DNA from: Pseudomonadota bacterium
GTDB taxonomy: Bacteria > Pseudomonadota > Gammaproteobacteria > Burkholderiales > Burkholderiaceae_B
Direction: 5' to 3'
Assembly: GCA_023386765.1 (NCBI GenBank)
Contig: JAEWJD010000252.1
Location: forward strand, 1-12,353
Length of the DNA: 12,353 nucleotides
The notes under the pieces are model-generated. The model was not told the DNA's origin, did not search any database, and was given only the letters and a program-made list of their open reading frames with translations. Shown piece after piece: positions 1 through 6,967 of the stretch (positions are counted from its first letter, which is position 1; every line of letters starts with the position of its first letter). The position numbers and the translations under genes were made by a program.

Positions 1-1
1 A

Positions 2-841
2 AGCGCGCTGCGTGACATCGTGCGCTACTACACCCGCGAAGCGGGCGTGCGCTCGCTGGAACGCGAAGTGGGCAAGATCTGCCGCAAGGTGGTCAAGCAA
101 TTGCTGACCGCCAAGGGTGATGCCGAGCGTCCCGTCAAGGTCAATGCCGAGAACCTGGACAGCTATCTGGGGGTGCGTCGTTATACCTTCGGCATGGCGG
201 AAAAGGAAAACCAGATCGGTCAGGTGACCGGACTGGCCTGGACCGAGGTGGGAGGCGATCTGCTGACCATCGAAGTGGCGGATATGCCGGGCAAGGGCAA
301 CATCCAGCGCACCGGTTCGCTGGGTGACGTCATGAAGGAATCGGTCGAGGCGGCACGCACGGTGGTGCGCTCGCGGGCCCGCCGTCTGGGTTTTGCCGAT
401 AGCGTGTTCGAGAAGCACGACATGCACGTGCACGTGCCGGAAGGCGCCACGCCCAAGGACGGCCCGTCGGCAGGGATCGCCATCACCACGGCCATGGTGT
501 CAGCGCTGTCGCGCATCCCGGTGCGCGCAGATGTCGCCATGACTGGCGAGATCACCTTGCGCGGCGAGGTGTTGCCGATTGGCGGCCTGAAGGAGAAGCT
601 GCTGGCGGCGCATCGTGGCGGCATCAAGACCGTCCTGATCCCGGAAGAGAACGTCAAGGATCTGGCCGAGATTCCGGACAAGGTCAAGAACTGCCTGGAG
701 ATCGTGCCCGTGCGCTGGATCGACAAGGTGCTCGAGATCGCGCTGGAGCGTCTGCCGGAGGCGCTGCCGGAAGAGGAGCCGGTCAAGGAGCCGTTGGTGG
801 CCAAGCCCGTCGAGTCGGGCGACCCGGTCATCAAGCACTAA
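2..841 (+). CDS. lon: ATP-dependent protease Lon, C-terminal part (5' truncated by window edge)
   Basis: Lon is a cytoplasmic AAA+ serine protease that degrades misfolded and short-lived regulatory proteins. The open frame enters from the left edge (first full codon at 2), so the N-terminal and ATPase domains lie outside the window. What remains is the end of the AAA+ lid, with the conserved TREAGVRSLER sensor-2 stretch, and the whole proteolytic domain. The Ser-Lys dyad is intact: the catalytic Ser sits in PKDGPSAG (codon 467-469) and the Lys in GGLKEK (codon 596-598), 43 residues later as in E. coli Lon. The C-terminus carries an acidic, Pro/Val-rich tail after the conserved domain. The frame is unbroken to TAA and is followed 19 bases later by a strong terminator, so lon ends its transcription unit. 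A GTG at 20 lies in frame but is an internal Val codon, not a start. Identification is near certain. Confidence 0.97.
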   Translation, partial: SALRDIVRYYTREAGVRSLEREVGKICRKVVKQLLTAKGDAERPVKVNAENLDSYLGVRRYTFGMAEKENQIGQVTGLAWTEVGGDLLTIEVADMPGKGNIQRTGSLGDVMKESVEAARTVVRSRARRLGFADSVFEKHDMHVHVPEGATPKDGPSAGIAITTAMVSALSRIPVRADVAMTGEITLRGEVLPIGGLKEKLLAAHRGGIKTVLIPEENVKDLAEIPDKVKNCLEIVPVRWIDKVLEIALERLPEALPEEEPVKEPLVAKPVESGDPVIKH

Positions 842-860
842 GACCGAGCGCGACAGATCA

Positions 861-892
861 ACCCGCCATTCGCAAGAGTGGCGGGTTTTTTT
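861..892 (+). terminator. Rho-independent terminator of lon
   Basis: An 11-bp stem (861-871 with 876-886, one G-T pair) closes on the tetraloop GCAA, a GNRA-type loop. It is followed directly by seven T (886-892). It starts 19 bases after the lon stop. The opposite strand has no T-run after the stem, so it should not terminate the convergent LysR gene efficiently. Confidence 0.93.
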
Positions 893-918
893 ATCGCGGC
901 TTCGCAGAAGGGGCGGGC

Positions 919-1854
919 CTAGAGGACCTCGCCTGGCAGGCCGGACTGGCGCAGCACGGTCCTGGCCAGTAGCCTGAGCGTGGCCGCGCAGGCGCTGGCC
1001 GCTGGCGATAGCACCGCGCCGCGTGCATAGGCCAGACCCAGGTCCATGGAGGGCACGGCGGCCGACATGGCGCTGCGGTGGATGCGCCCGCCATCGTGCG
1101 ACCATGGGCGAAAGACCAGATCCGAAAGGATAGTCACGCCCACGTTCTGGGCTACCAGGCTGCGCACGGCCTCGATCGATTTGCTGCGGAACACCACCTT
1201 GGGGGTGAGGCCGGCTGCACTCCAGTAGCGCTGGACGGTTTCGACATGCTCGTCCATGTCCAGCAGCACGAAGGGCAGTTCTGCGATGTCTTCCAGCGTT
1301 ACGTCCTTGCGTCCGGCCAGCGGATGGTCCAGCGCCGTCCACAGGCGACGTTCGGATTGCAGCAGATTTTCGCGATGGATGTCGGGCGCGGGCGAGAGGT
1401 TCGACACCAACACCACGGCCAGGTCAAAGGCCCGGGTGCGCAGCCCTTGTTCGATCTCCAGGCGGTCCAGCTCGACCGGCTCGAACTCGACTTTGGGAAG
1501 CTGGCTGCGCAGCGCGGCAATGATCTTGGGCAGCAGGTATTCCGATACGGTATCGGTAATGGCAATGCGCAGCGACCCTTCGACCTGCGAGACGGAACTC
1601 TTGGTCTCCTCGATCGCACTGTCCAGTGCGTGCAGGATGTGTTGCGCATGGCGAAGAAAACCCTCGCCCTGCACGGTCAGCCGCAGTCCGCCGGCATGGC
1701 GGGTGAACAGCGCCACGTTCAGGGCCGACTCCAGGTTCTTCAATGAGGAGGTCAGCGAGGGCTGGCTGACATAGCAGCGCTGGGCGGCGCGTGAGACCTG
1801 ACCCGTCTGTGCGGCCGCCACGAAGTGCTGCAGTTGCTTGAGGGTCACGCTCAT
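919..1854 (-). CDS. LysR-type transcriptional regulator
   Basis: This 311-residue protein has the usual length and layout of the LysR family. An N-terminal winged helix-turn-helix spans about residues 4-63 (LKQLQHFVAAAQTGQVSRAAQ, then SQPSLTSSLKNLE, the recognition region). A linker helix runs to about residue 90, followed by a periplasmic-binding-protein-like effector domain at about 92-300. The start is the ATG at 1854-1852; its ribosome site is poor (an AGG within 1860-1862). It is transcribed away from the transporter/molybdoenzyme operon across a 130-bp AT-rich gap. This is the classic arrangement of a LysR activator controlling the adjacent operon and itself in response to a pathway metabolite. 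The effector is unknown. It converges on lon, with only the lon terminator between them. Confidence 0.92.
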   Translation of the reverse strand: MSVTLKQLQHFVAAAQTGQVSRAAQRCYVSQPSLTSSLKNLESALNVALFTRHAGGLRLTVQGEGFLRHAQHILHALDSAIEETKSSVSQVEGSLRIAITDTVSEYLLPKIIAALRSQLPKVEFEPVELDRLEIEQGLRTRAFDLAVVLVSNLSPAPDIHRENLLQSERRLWTALDHPLAGRKDVTLEDIAELPFVLLDMDEHVETVQRYWSAAGLTPKVVFRSKSIEAVRSLVAQNVGVTILSDLVFRPWSHDGGRIHRSAMSAAVPSMDLGLAYARGAVLSPAASACAATLRLLARTVLRQSGLPGEVL

Positions 1855-1863
1855 AGAGTAGGC

Positions 1864-1879
1864 CTATATTGGTTTATAG
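1864..1879. promoter_or_regulatory. Candidate LysR-protein operator (inverted repeat)
   Basis: CTATA-N6-TATAG is a perfect dyad in the LysR/transporter divergent gap. It lies just upstream of the overlapping -10 elements of both genes and overlaps the candidate -35 of the operon. A second looser dyad, TTTATA-N12-TATAAA (1873-1896), shares its right half. LysR proteins typically bind AT-rich dyads in such positions. The exact spacing here is 1 bp off the usual T-N11-A, so the assignment is an inference. Confidence 0.45.
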
Positions 1880-1896
1880 ATTTAAAGAATTATAAA
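1869..1896 (+). promoter_or_regulatory. Candidate promoter of the transporter-molybdoenzyme operon
   Basis: TTGGTT (1869-1874), a 16-bp spacer and TATAAA (1891-1896) give a weak -35 and a good -10, as expected for an activator-dependent promoter. Initiation near 1903 would give a leader of about 80 bases, which contains a 7-bp hairpin (1925-1947) upstream of the ribosome site. It overlaps the divergent LysR -10. Confidence 0.4.
1889..1894 (-). promoter_or_regulatory. Candidate -10 element of the LysR gene
   Basis: Read on the minus strand this is a perfect TATAAT, about 35 bases before the LysR start codon. No convincing -35 lies 16-18 bp upstream. It overlaps the + strand TATAAA at 1891-1896, so the two promoters are back to back and probably mutually exclusive. 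Confidence 0.4.
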
Positions 1897-1924
1897 TAAT
1901 CTGAAGGGATCGATAGCATCTAAC

Positions 1925-1947
1925 CCCTCTCACATTCGCCGAGAGGG
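1925..1947 (+). other. Small hairpin in the operon's 5' leader
   Basis: CCCTCTC (1925-1931) pairs perfectly with GAGAGGG (1941-1947) around a 9-base loop. It ends 26 bases before the GGAG ribosome site of the transporter gene. It has no T-run, so it is not a terminator. It may stabilise the leader or be part of an operator. Confidence 0.35.
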
Positions 1948-1984
1948 CAGGAACGGCAACAGTTCCGGACATTGGAGACAAACC

Positions 1985-3463
1985 ATGCTTTCGTCGTCAA
2001 AAACATCCACCGATCCTTCGCACGGGGCACCTTCCCCTGCGATCGATTCCGCCTCCGCGGGACTGTTGAGCCGCCTGGGCCTGCGCTTTACGGCCTGGGC
2101 CGAGCGTTGGTTTCCGGATGCCTTTGTATTTGCCGCGATTGCGGTCGTGGTGGTGGCACTGGCCGCCATGCTCAATGGCTCCAGCCCGCGTGCGGTGGCG
2201 CAGTCCTTTGGCGACGGATTCTGGAGCCTGATCGTTTTCACCATGCAGATGGCGCTGGTGGCGATCGGCGGTTATGTGGTGGCGACTTCGGCGCCTGCGG
2301 CACGCCTGATCCGGCGGCTGGCGGCCATTCCGGTGTCGGGCCGGCAGGCCGTGGCCTATGTGGCCACGGTGAGCATGATCCTGTCCATGTTCAACTGGGG
2401 CGTTTCCCTGATCTTCAGCGCGCTTTATGCGCGCGCCCTGGCGCGGCGCCCGGAGTTGCGCATGGACTATCGCGCTGCCGGCGCGGCCGCCTACCTCGGC
2501 ATGGGGGCGACCTGGGCCCTGGGGCTGAGCTCTTCGGCCGCGCAGTTGCAGGCCAATCCGGGCAGCCTGCCCAAGAGCATTCTCGACATTACGGGCGTGA
2601 TTCCCTTCGGGCAGACCATTTTCCTGTGGCAATCCCTGGTGATGGCTCTGGTGCTGATGATTGTGTCGGTGGCGGTGGCGATGTGGTCGGCCCCGTCTTC
2701 AGGCAATGCCGTCACCGCCCAGGATCTGGGCGTGGATCTGACTGACGAGCGTCCTGCGCCCGACGCCAAAGACAAGCATCGGCCTGGTGAATGGTTCGAG
2801 CGCAGTCCTCTGCTGACGCTGCTGCTGTGTGCCCTGGGGTTCGGCTGGCTGGCACAGGAATTCATGGCCAAAAGCCCGTTGGTGGCGATTTCGGGGCTCA
2901 ATACCTACAACCTGTTGTTCCTGATGCTGGGCATGCTGTTGCACTGGCGTCCGCGTAGTTTCCTGGATGCCGTGACGCGTGCGGTGCCGTCGACAGCCGG
3001 TGTGATCATCCAGTTTCCGCTGTATGGCGCGATCGCGGCCATGCTGACGGCGGCCAAAGGTTATGGTGGCGTGACGCTTTCGGATCGCATTGCCCATGTG
3101 TTCGTGAGCATTTCCAACACCGACACTTTTGCGGTGGTCATGGGGGCATATTCCGCCGTGCTGGGATTTTTCATTCCTTCCGGCGGGGGTAAGTGGATCA
3201 TCGAGGCGCCTTATGTGATGCAGGCGGCCAATGAGCTGCAAGTGCACCTGGGCTGGGCAGTGCAGGTCTATAACGCCGCCGAGGCGTTGCCCAACCTGAT
3301 CAACCCGTTCTGGATGCTGCCGTTGTTGGGCGTGCTGGCCCTCAAGGCACGCGATATCGTCGGCTTCACCTTTCTGCAATTGCTGGTGCATACGCCGCTG
3401 GTGTTGTTGCTGCTGTGGTTCCTGGGCCGTACCCTGGAGTATGTGCCGCCGGTGATGCCTTGA
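1985..3463 (+). CDS. AtoE-like short-chain fatty acid / carboxylate transporter (TIGR00366 type)
   Basis: This is a predicted inner-membrane permease of 492 residues, probably importing a short-chain carboxylate. It is very hydrophobic, with roughly twelve membrane segments. The first is near residues 46-63, and a hydrophilic cytoplasmic loop around 236-272 (rich in Asp, Arg and Lys) divides the protein into two halves. Conserved-looking family stretches are FIPSGGGKWIIEAPY (396-410) and NLINPFWMLPLLG (437-449). They match my recollection of the SCFA_trans family, whose E. coli member AtoE takes up acetoacetate and butyrate. It is longer than AtoE (about 440), partly through a Ser-rich N-terminal extension of about 35 residues. 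The ATG is supported by GGAG at 1974-1977. It is the first gene of a three-gene operon, 19 bases before the molybdoenzyme, so its substrate is probably that enzyme's substrate. The transported compound is not deducible. Confidence 0.85.
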   Translation: MLSSSKTSTDPSHGAPSPAIDSASAGLLSRLGLRFTAWAERWFPDAFVFAAIAVVVVALAAMLNGSSPRAVAQSFGDGFWSLIVFTMQMALVAIGGYVVATSAPAARLIRRLAAIPVSGRQAVAYVATVSMILSMFNWGVSLIFSALYARALARRPELRMDYRAAGAAAYLGMGATWALGLSSSAAQLQANPGSLPKSILDITGVIPFGQTIFLWQSLVMALVLMIVSVAVAMWSAPSSGNAVTAQDLGVDLTDERPAPDAKDKHRPGEWFERSPLLTLLLCALGFGWLAQEFMAKSPLVAISGLNTYNLLFLMLGMLLHWRPRSFLDAVTRAVPSTAGVIIQFPLYGAIAAMLTAAKGYGGVTLSDRIAHVFVSISNTDTFAVVMGAYSAVLGFFIPSGGGKWIIEAPYVMQAANELQVHLGWAVQVYNAAEALPNLINPFWMLPLLGVLALKARDIVGFTFLQLLVHTPLVLLLLWFLGRTLEYVPPVMP

Positions 3464-3482
3464 GCATTGCGCAAGGGCAGGT

Positions 3483-6400
3483 ATGACCGAATTCAAGCAG
3501 GGCTATTGCACGTTGTGCCGGTCGCGCTGCGGCACGATCAACGAGGTCGAGGGCGACAGCCTGGTGGCGGTGCGCCCCGACCCCTCGCATCCGACCGGCC
3601 AGGCCATGTGCATGAAGGGCAAGTCCGCGCCGGAGCTGGTGCACAGCCCGCATCGCGTGCGCTATCCCATGCGGCGTACCCGCCCTAAGGGGGATCCGGA
3701 TCCAGGCTGGGTGCGGATCAGCTGGGAGGACGCCCTCAGCGAGACCGCCCGGCGCCTGGAGACCATCCGCGCCGAGAGCGGTCCGGAGGCGGTCGTGTTT
3801 GCCGTGACGACGCCCAGCGGCACACCGTTGAGCGACAGCATCGATTGGATCGAGCGTTTCGTGCGGGTCTTCGGCAGCCCCAATATCTGCTACGCCACCG
3901 AGATCTGCAACTGGCACAAGGATTTCGCTCACGCCTTCACCTTTGGCTGCGGAATGCCGCCAGCCGACTATGCCGAGGCCGAGCTGATCGTCCTGTGGGG
4001 ACATAACCCGGCCAATACCTGGTTGGCGCAGGCCAATGCCCTGAGTCAGGGGCGCGCGCGCGGCGCGCGCATGGTCGTGGTTGATCCGAGGCCGACCGCG
4101 CTGGCCCGGCAGGCCGACGTCTGGTTGCCGGTGCGTCCCGGCACCGATGCGGCACTGGCGCTTGGCCTGATGCATCTGCTGATCACGCAGGGGCGCTATG
4201 ACGCGGCCTTCGTGCACGATTGGACCAATGCCCCCTTGCTGGTGCGTGCCGACAGCGGCGATTTCGTGCGCGAACGCGAGCTCTGGCCGCAGTCGCAGCA
4301 AGATCGTTTCGTGGCGTGGGACGAGACGCTTGAGACGGCAGTCCCCTATGACACCCGGCGGGCCGCAGCCGACCAGGGGAGCGGGTTCCGGCTGCGTGGC
4401 GAGGTCCGCGTCATCGCGGCCAACGGCTCGGCGTTGAACTGTCATCCGGCCTTCGAGCTGCTGGCCCGTGCCTGTGCCGATTATCCGCCCGAGACAGTGA
4501 CGCAGATCACGGGCGTATCACAGGAGGCATTGCACCAGGCGGCCGACCTGTTCGGATCCCTGCGCCGCATTGCGTATCACGCCTGGACCGGGATAGGTCA
4601 GCATACCAATGCCACCCAGTCGGAGCGCGCCGTGGCGACGCTGTACGCTTTGTGCGGCAGCTTCGACCGCATAGGCGGCAACCGCGTTCGCATCGGCCCC
4701 AAGGTCAATCCGGTCAATGCCCTGGACCTGCTGCCGCGCAGCCAGCGTGACAAGGCGCTGGGACTGCAGGCCCGTCCGATCGGCCCGGCCGCGCACGGCT
4801 GGGTCACGGCCGCCGACACCTATCGGGCCATTCTGCAGGGGGAGCCCTACCGGGTACGGGCCATGATGGCCTTCGGTACCAATCTGCCAGTGTCTCAGGG
4901 GGATACGGCCGAGGCCCAGCAGGCGCTGGAAAAACTGGAGTTCCATGTCCATCTGGATCTTTTCGAAACCCCTGCGGCAAAGTATGCGGACATACTGCTG
5001 CCGGCCAATACGCCCTGGGAGCGCGAAGGTCTGCGCTTGGGCTTCGAGATCAATGATCGCGCCGCCGGTTGGGTGCAATTGCGCCAGCGCATGGTAACGC
5101 CGCGTGGCGAGTCGCGTTCGGACAATGAGGTGCTGTTCGATCTGGCTATGCGCCTGGGCATGGGGGAGCAGTTCTTCCACGGCAGCCTGGAGGCCGGCTG
5201 GAATCACATGCTTGCGCCGCTGGGGCTGGATGTGGCCCGCTTGCGCCAGCATCCCGAAGGTATCGCCTGTCCCATCGATGCCGCCGAGCGGAAATTCGCC
5301 CGTGCGGAGGGGCAGGGCGTGCGCGGCTTTGATACGCCGACCCGGCGTGTCGAGCTCTACTCCGAGCGCCTGCGCCGGCACGGCCAGCCTGCGCTGCCGA
5401 CCTTTGTCGAACCGGCGGATTCCCCGCGTGATCGCCAGGCCACGCGGCAGGGCCGTTTCCCTTATGTGCTGAGCTCGGCCAAGAACGGCTTCTACTGCCA
5501 CAGCCAGCATCGCAGCCTGGTATCGCTGCGCAAGCGCGCGCCGGATCCGGTGGTGGAAATGAGTCCTGCGCTGGCCAATGCCAAGGGCATTCTGGAGGGC
5601 GACTGGGTACAGCTGCGCACCCGCGTGGGCGCGGCTCGCTTCGTCGCCCGCGTGACCCCGCAACTGGCCGACGACGTCCTGGTGGCTGAGTTCGGCTGGT
5701 GGCAGGGTTGCAGCGAACTGGACCGCGAGGCGCTGCCGCTGCAGGGGCCGGCCAGCAGCAATTTCAACGCGCTTATCTCGGCCGATCACTGTGATCCGAT
5801 CAGTGGCTCGGTGCCGCATCGTTCTTTTCTTTGCAATGTCGATCTGGATCCGGCAACCGAATTGCGTCAGCGCCGCTGGCAGGGCTACCGGGCGTTTCGC
5901 GTCAGTGCCTTGCGGCAGGAGGCCGAGGGCGTGCTGGGTATCCACTTCGAGCCGCTCGATGGGGCCACGCTGCCCGACTACCGTCCTGGCCAGCACATCG
6001 AGCTGCGCCTGGAGCAGGGCGAGGGGGCGCCGTTGTCGCGCGCCTATTCCCTGACCGGGGCGGCCGAGGTCGCCGGGCGGCGTGGTTACAGCATCGCGGT
6101 GCGCCATCAGCGCGGGCGGGACGCTGACGGCGTGCCCTTCGAAGGACGCATGTCGGGCGCCTTGCACCGGAGCTTGCAGGTGGGTGATCGCGTCATGCTG
6201 CGAGCCCCCTCCGGGGGGTGGGTGGTGCCGCGCCGCTCGCCGCAACCCCTCTGCCTGATCGCTGGCGGAATCGGCATCACCCCGTTCATCAGCTTGCTGG
6301 AGTCCTTGCCCGATGGGGCCGAGGGCCCCGAGATCTGGCTGTACTACGCCAATCAGAACAGCCGCACGCACGCCTTTCGCGCGCGCATCGCCGAGCACCG

Positions 6401-6926
6401 CGCCCGCTTGCCGAATCTGCACGTGCGGGACTTCTATACCTCGCCGCTACCCGGGGATAGGGCGGGAATCGATTTCGACGATAGCCGCTATATCGATGCC
6501 AGCGTCATCGATGATGCGTTGATCGAGCAGCGTGCGCGCGTATATATGTGCGGTCCGCCGGCCATGATGGATGCCGTGAGTGCGGGGCTGCGCGCGCGTG
6601 GAGTGCCCCGCTTCGACATCTTCTCCGAAGTATTCCGATCCCCGCCGCAACCCCCGGCCGGCGGCGACCAGCGCTTTGTCGTGCGCTTTGCGCGTTCCCG
6701 CAAGGAAGCGGCGACCTGGACCCCGGGTGAGGGCACGCTGCTGGCCTTTGCCGAATCGCTGGGCGTGCAGATGGCGGCAGGCTGCCGCGTCGGTCAGTGC
6801 GAGAGCTGTGCGGTGCAGTTGCTGGCAGGCAAGGTGCGCCACCTGCATGGCAGCGAGCCCGAAGATCCGGCTGCGTGTCTGGCATGCCAGGCCGTGCCGA
6901 TCGAAGACATCGTCATCGACGCCTGA
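3483..6926 (+). CDS. Molybdopterin oxidoreductase fused to a flavin/NAD/[2Fe-2S] reductase
   Basis: This single frame of 1147 residues joins two complete modules. Residues 1-785 are a DMSO-reductase-superfamily catalytic subunit. It has an N-terminal [4Fe-4S] site C9-x2-C12-x3-C16-x26-C43 followed by KG, a probable Mo-ligand Cys142 (13 residues before the Gly of FTFG, the NapA spacing), the pterin-binding GHNPANTW (173-180), and a C-terminal pterin-dinucleotide domain from about 658. Residues about 800-1147 resemble VanB/phthalate-dioxygenase-reductase proteins. They have a flavin motif RAYSL (853-857), a nicotinamide motif GGIGITP (928-934), CGPPAMM (1023-1029), and a plant-type [2Fe-2S] site at C1101, C1106, C1109 and C1135. 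Electrons can therefore pass between NAD(P)H and Mo inside one chain. There is no Tat signal, so it is cytoplasmic. The ribosome site AAGGGCAGG (3473-3480) supports the start. The Cys ligand argues against classical S/N-oxide reductases. The residue after Cys142 is Asn, not the His of formate dehydrogenases. The substrate is unknown. Confidence 0.9.
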   Translation: MTEFKQGYCTLCRSRCGTINEVEGDSLVAVRPDPSHPTGQAMCMKGKSAPELVHSPHRVRYPMRRTRPKGDPDPGWVRISWEDALSETARRLETIRAESGPEAVVFAVTTPSGTPLSDSIDWIERFVRVFGSPNICYATEICNWHKDFAHAFTFGCGMPPADYAEAELIVLWGHNPANTWLAQANALSQGRARGARMVVVDPRPTALARQADVWLPVRPGTDAALALGLMHLLITQGRYDAAFVHDWTNAPLLVRADSGDFVRERELWPQSQQDRFVAWDETLETAVPYDTRRAAADQGSGFRLRGEVRVIAANGSALNCHPAFELLARACADYPPETVTQITGVSQEALHQAADLFGSLRRIAYHAWTGIGQHTNATQSERAVATLYALCGSFDRIGGNRVRIGPKVNPVNALDLLPRSQRDKALGLQARPIGPAAHGWVTAADTYRAILQGEPYRVRAMMAFGTNLPVSQGDTAEAQQALEKLEFHVHLDLFETPAAKYADILLPANTPWEREGLRLGFEINDRAAGWVQLRQRMVTPRGESRSDNEVLFDLAMRLGMGEQFFHGSLEAGWNHMLAPLGLDVARLRQHPEGIACPIDAAERKFARAEGQGVRGFDTPTRRVELYSERLRRHGQPALPTFVEPADSPRDRQATRQGRFPYVLSSAKNGFYCHSQHRSLVSLRKRAPDPVVEMSPALANAKGILEGDWVQLRTRVGAARFVARVTPQLADDVLVAEFGWWQGCSELDREALPLQGPASSNFNALISADHCDPISGSVPHRSFLCNVDLDPATELRQRRWQGYRAFRVSALRQEAEGVLGIHFEPLDGATLPDYRPGQHIELRLEQGEGAPLSRAYSLTGAAEVAGRRGYSIAVRHQRGRDADGVPFEGRMSGALHRSLQVGDRVMLRAPSGGWVVPRRSPQPLCLIAGGIGITPFISLLESLPDGAEGPEIWLYYANQNSRTHAFRARIAEHRARLPNLHVRDFYTSPLPGDRAGIDFDDSRYIDASVIDDALIEQRARVYMCGPPAMMDAVSAGLRARGVPRFDIFSEVFRSPPQPPAGGDQRFVVRFARSRKEAATWTPGEGTLLAFAESLGVQMAAGCRVGQCESCAVQLLAGKVRHLHGSEPEDPAACLACQAVPIEDIVIDA

Positions 6927-6967
6927 GCGTCTTTCCTTTCTTTCGTGCTTACGAGGTGGCCGACCCC

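Noticed and set aside
4051..4070. Alternating GC tract that might form Z-DNA
   Set aside because: It simply encodes Gly-Arg-Ala-Arg-Gly-Ala-Arg in the molybdoenzyme and is typical of high-GC coding DNA.
4518..6422. Long minus-strand open frame (634 codons) opposite the molybdoenzyme
   Set aside because: It mirrors a high-GC coding frame, has no recognisable domains and is rich in Gln, His, Arg and Ala as expected of an antisense shadow. The plus frame has all cofactor motifs.
3483..6926. Naming the fusion as assimilatory nitrate reductase or formate dehydrogenase
   Set aside because: There is no nitrite reductase or nitrate transporter nearby, the residue after the Mo-ligand Cys is Asn rather than the His of formate dehydrogenases, and the reductase module differs from that of NasA. 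The evidence is insufficient for a substrate.
6797..6967. Upstream extension of the ketimine-reductase-like frame into the molybdoenzyme gene
   Set aside because: It overlaps the [2Fe-2S] coding end of the preceding gene in another frame and matches nothing. The ATG at 6968 has a ribosome site.
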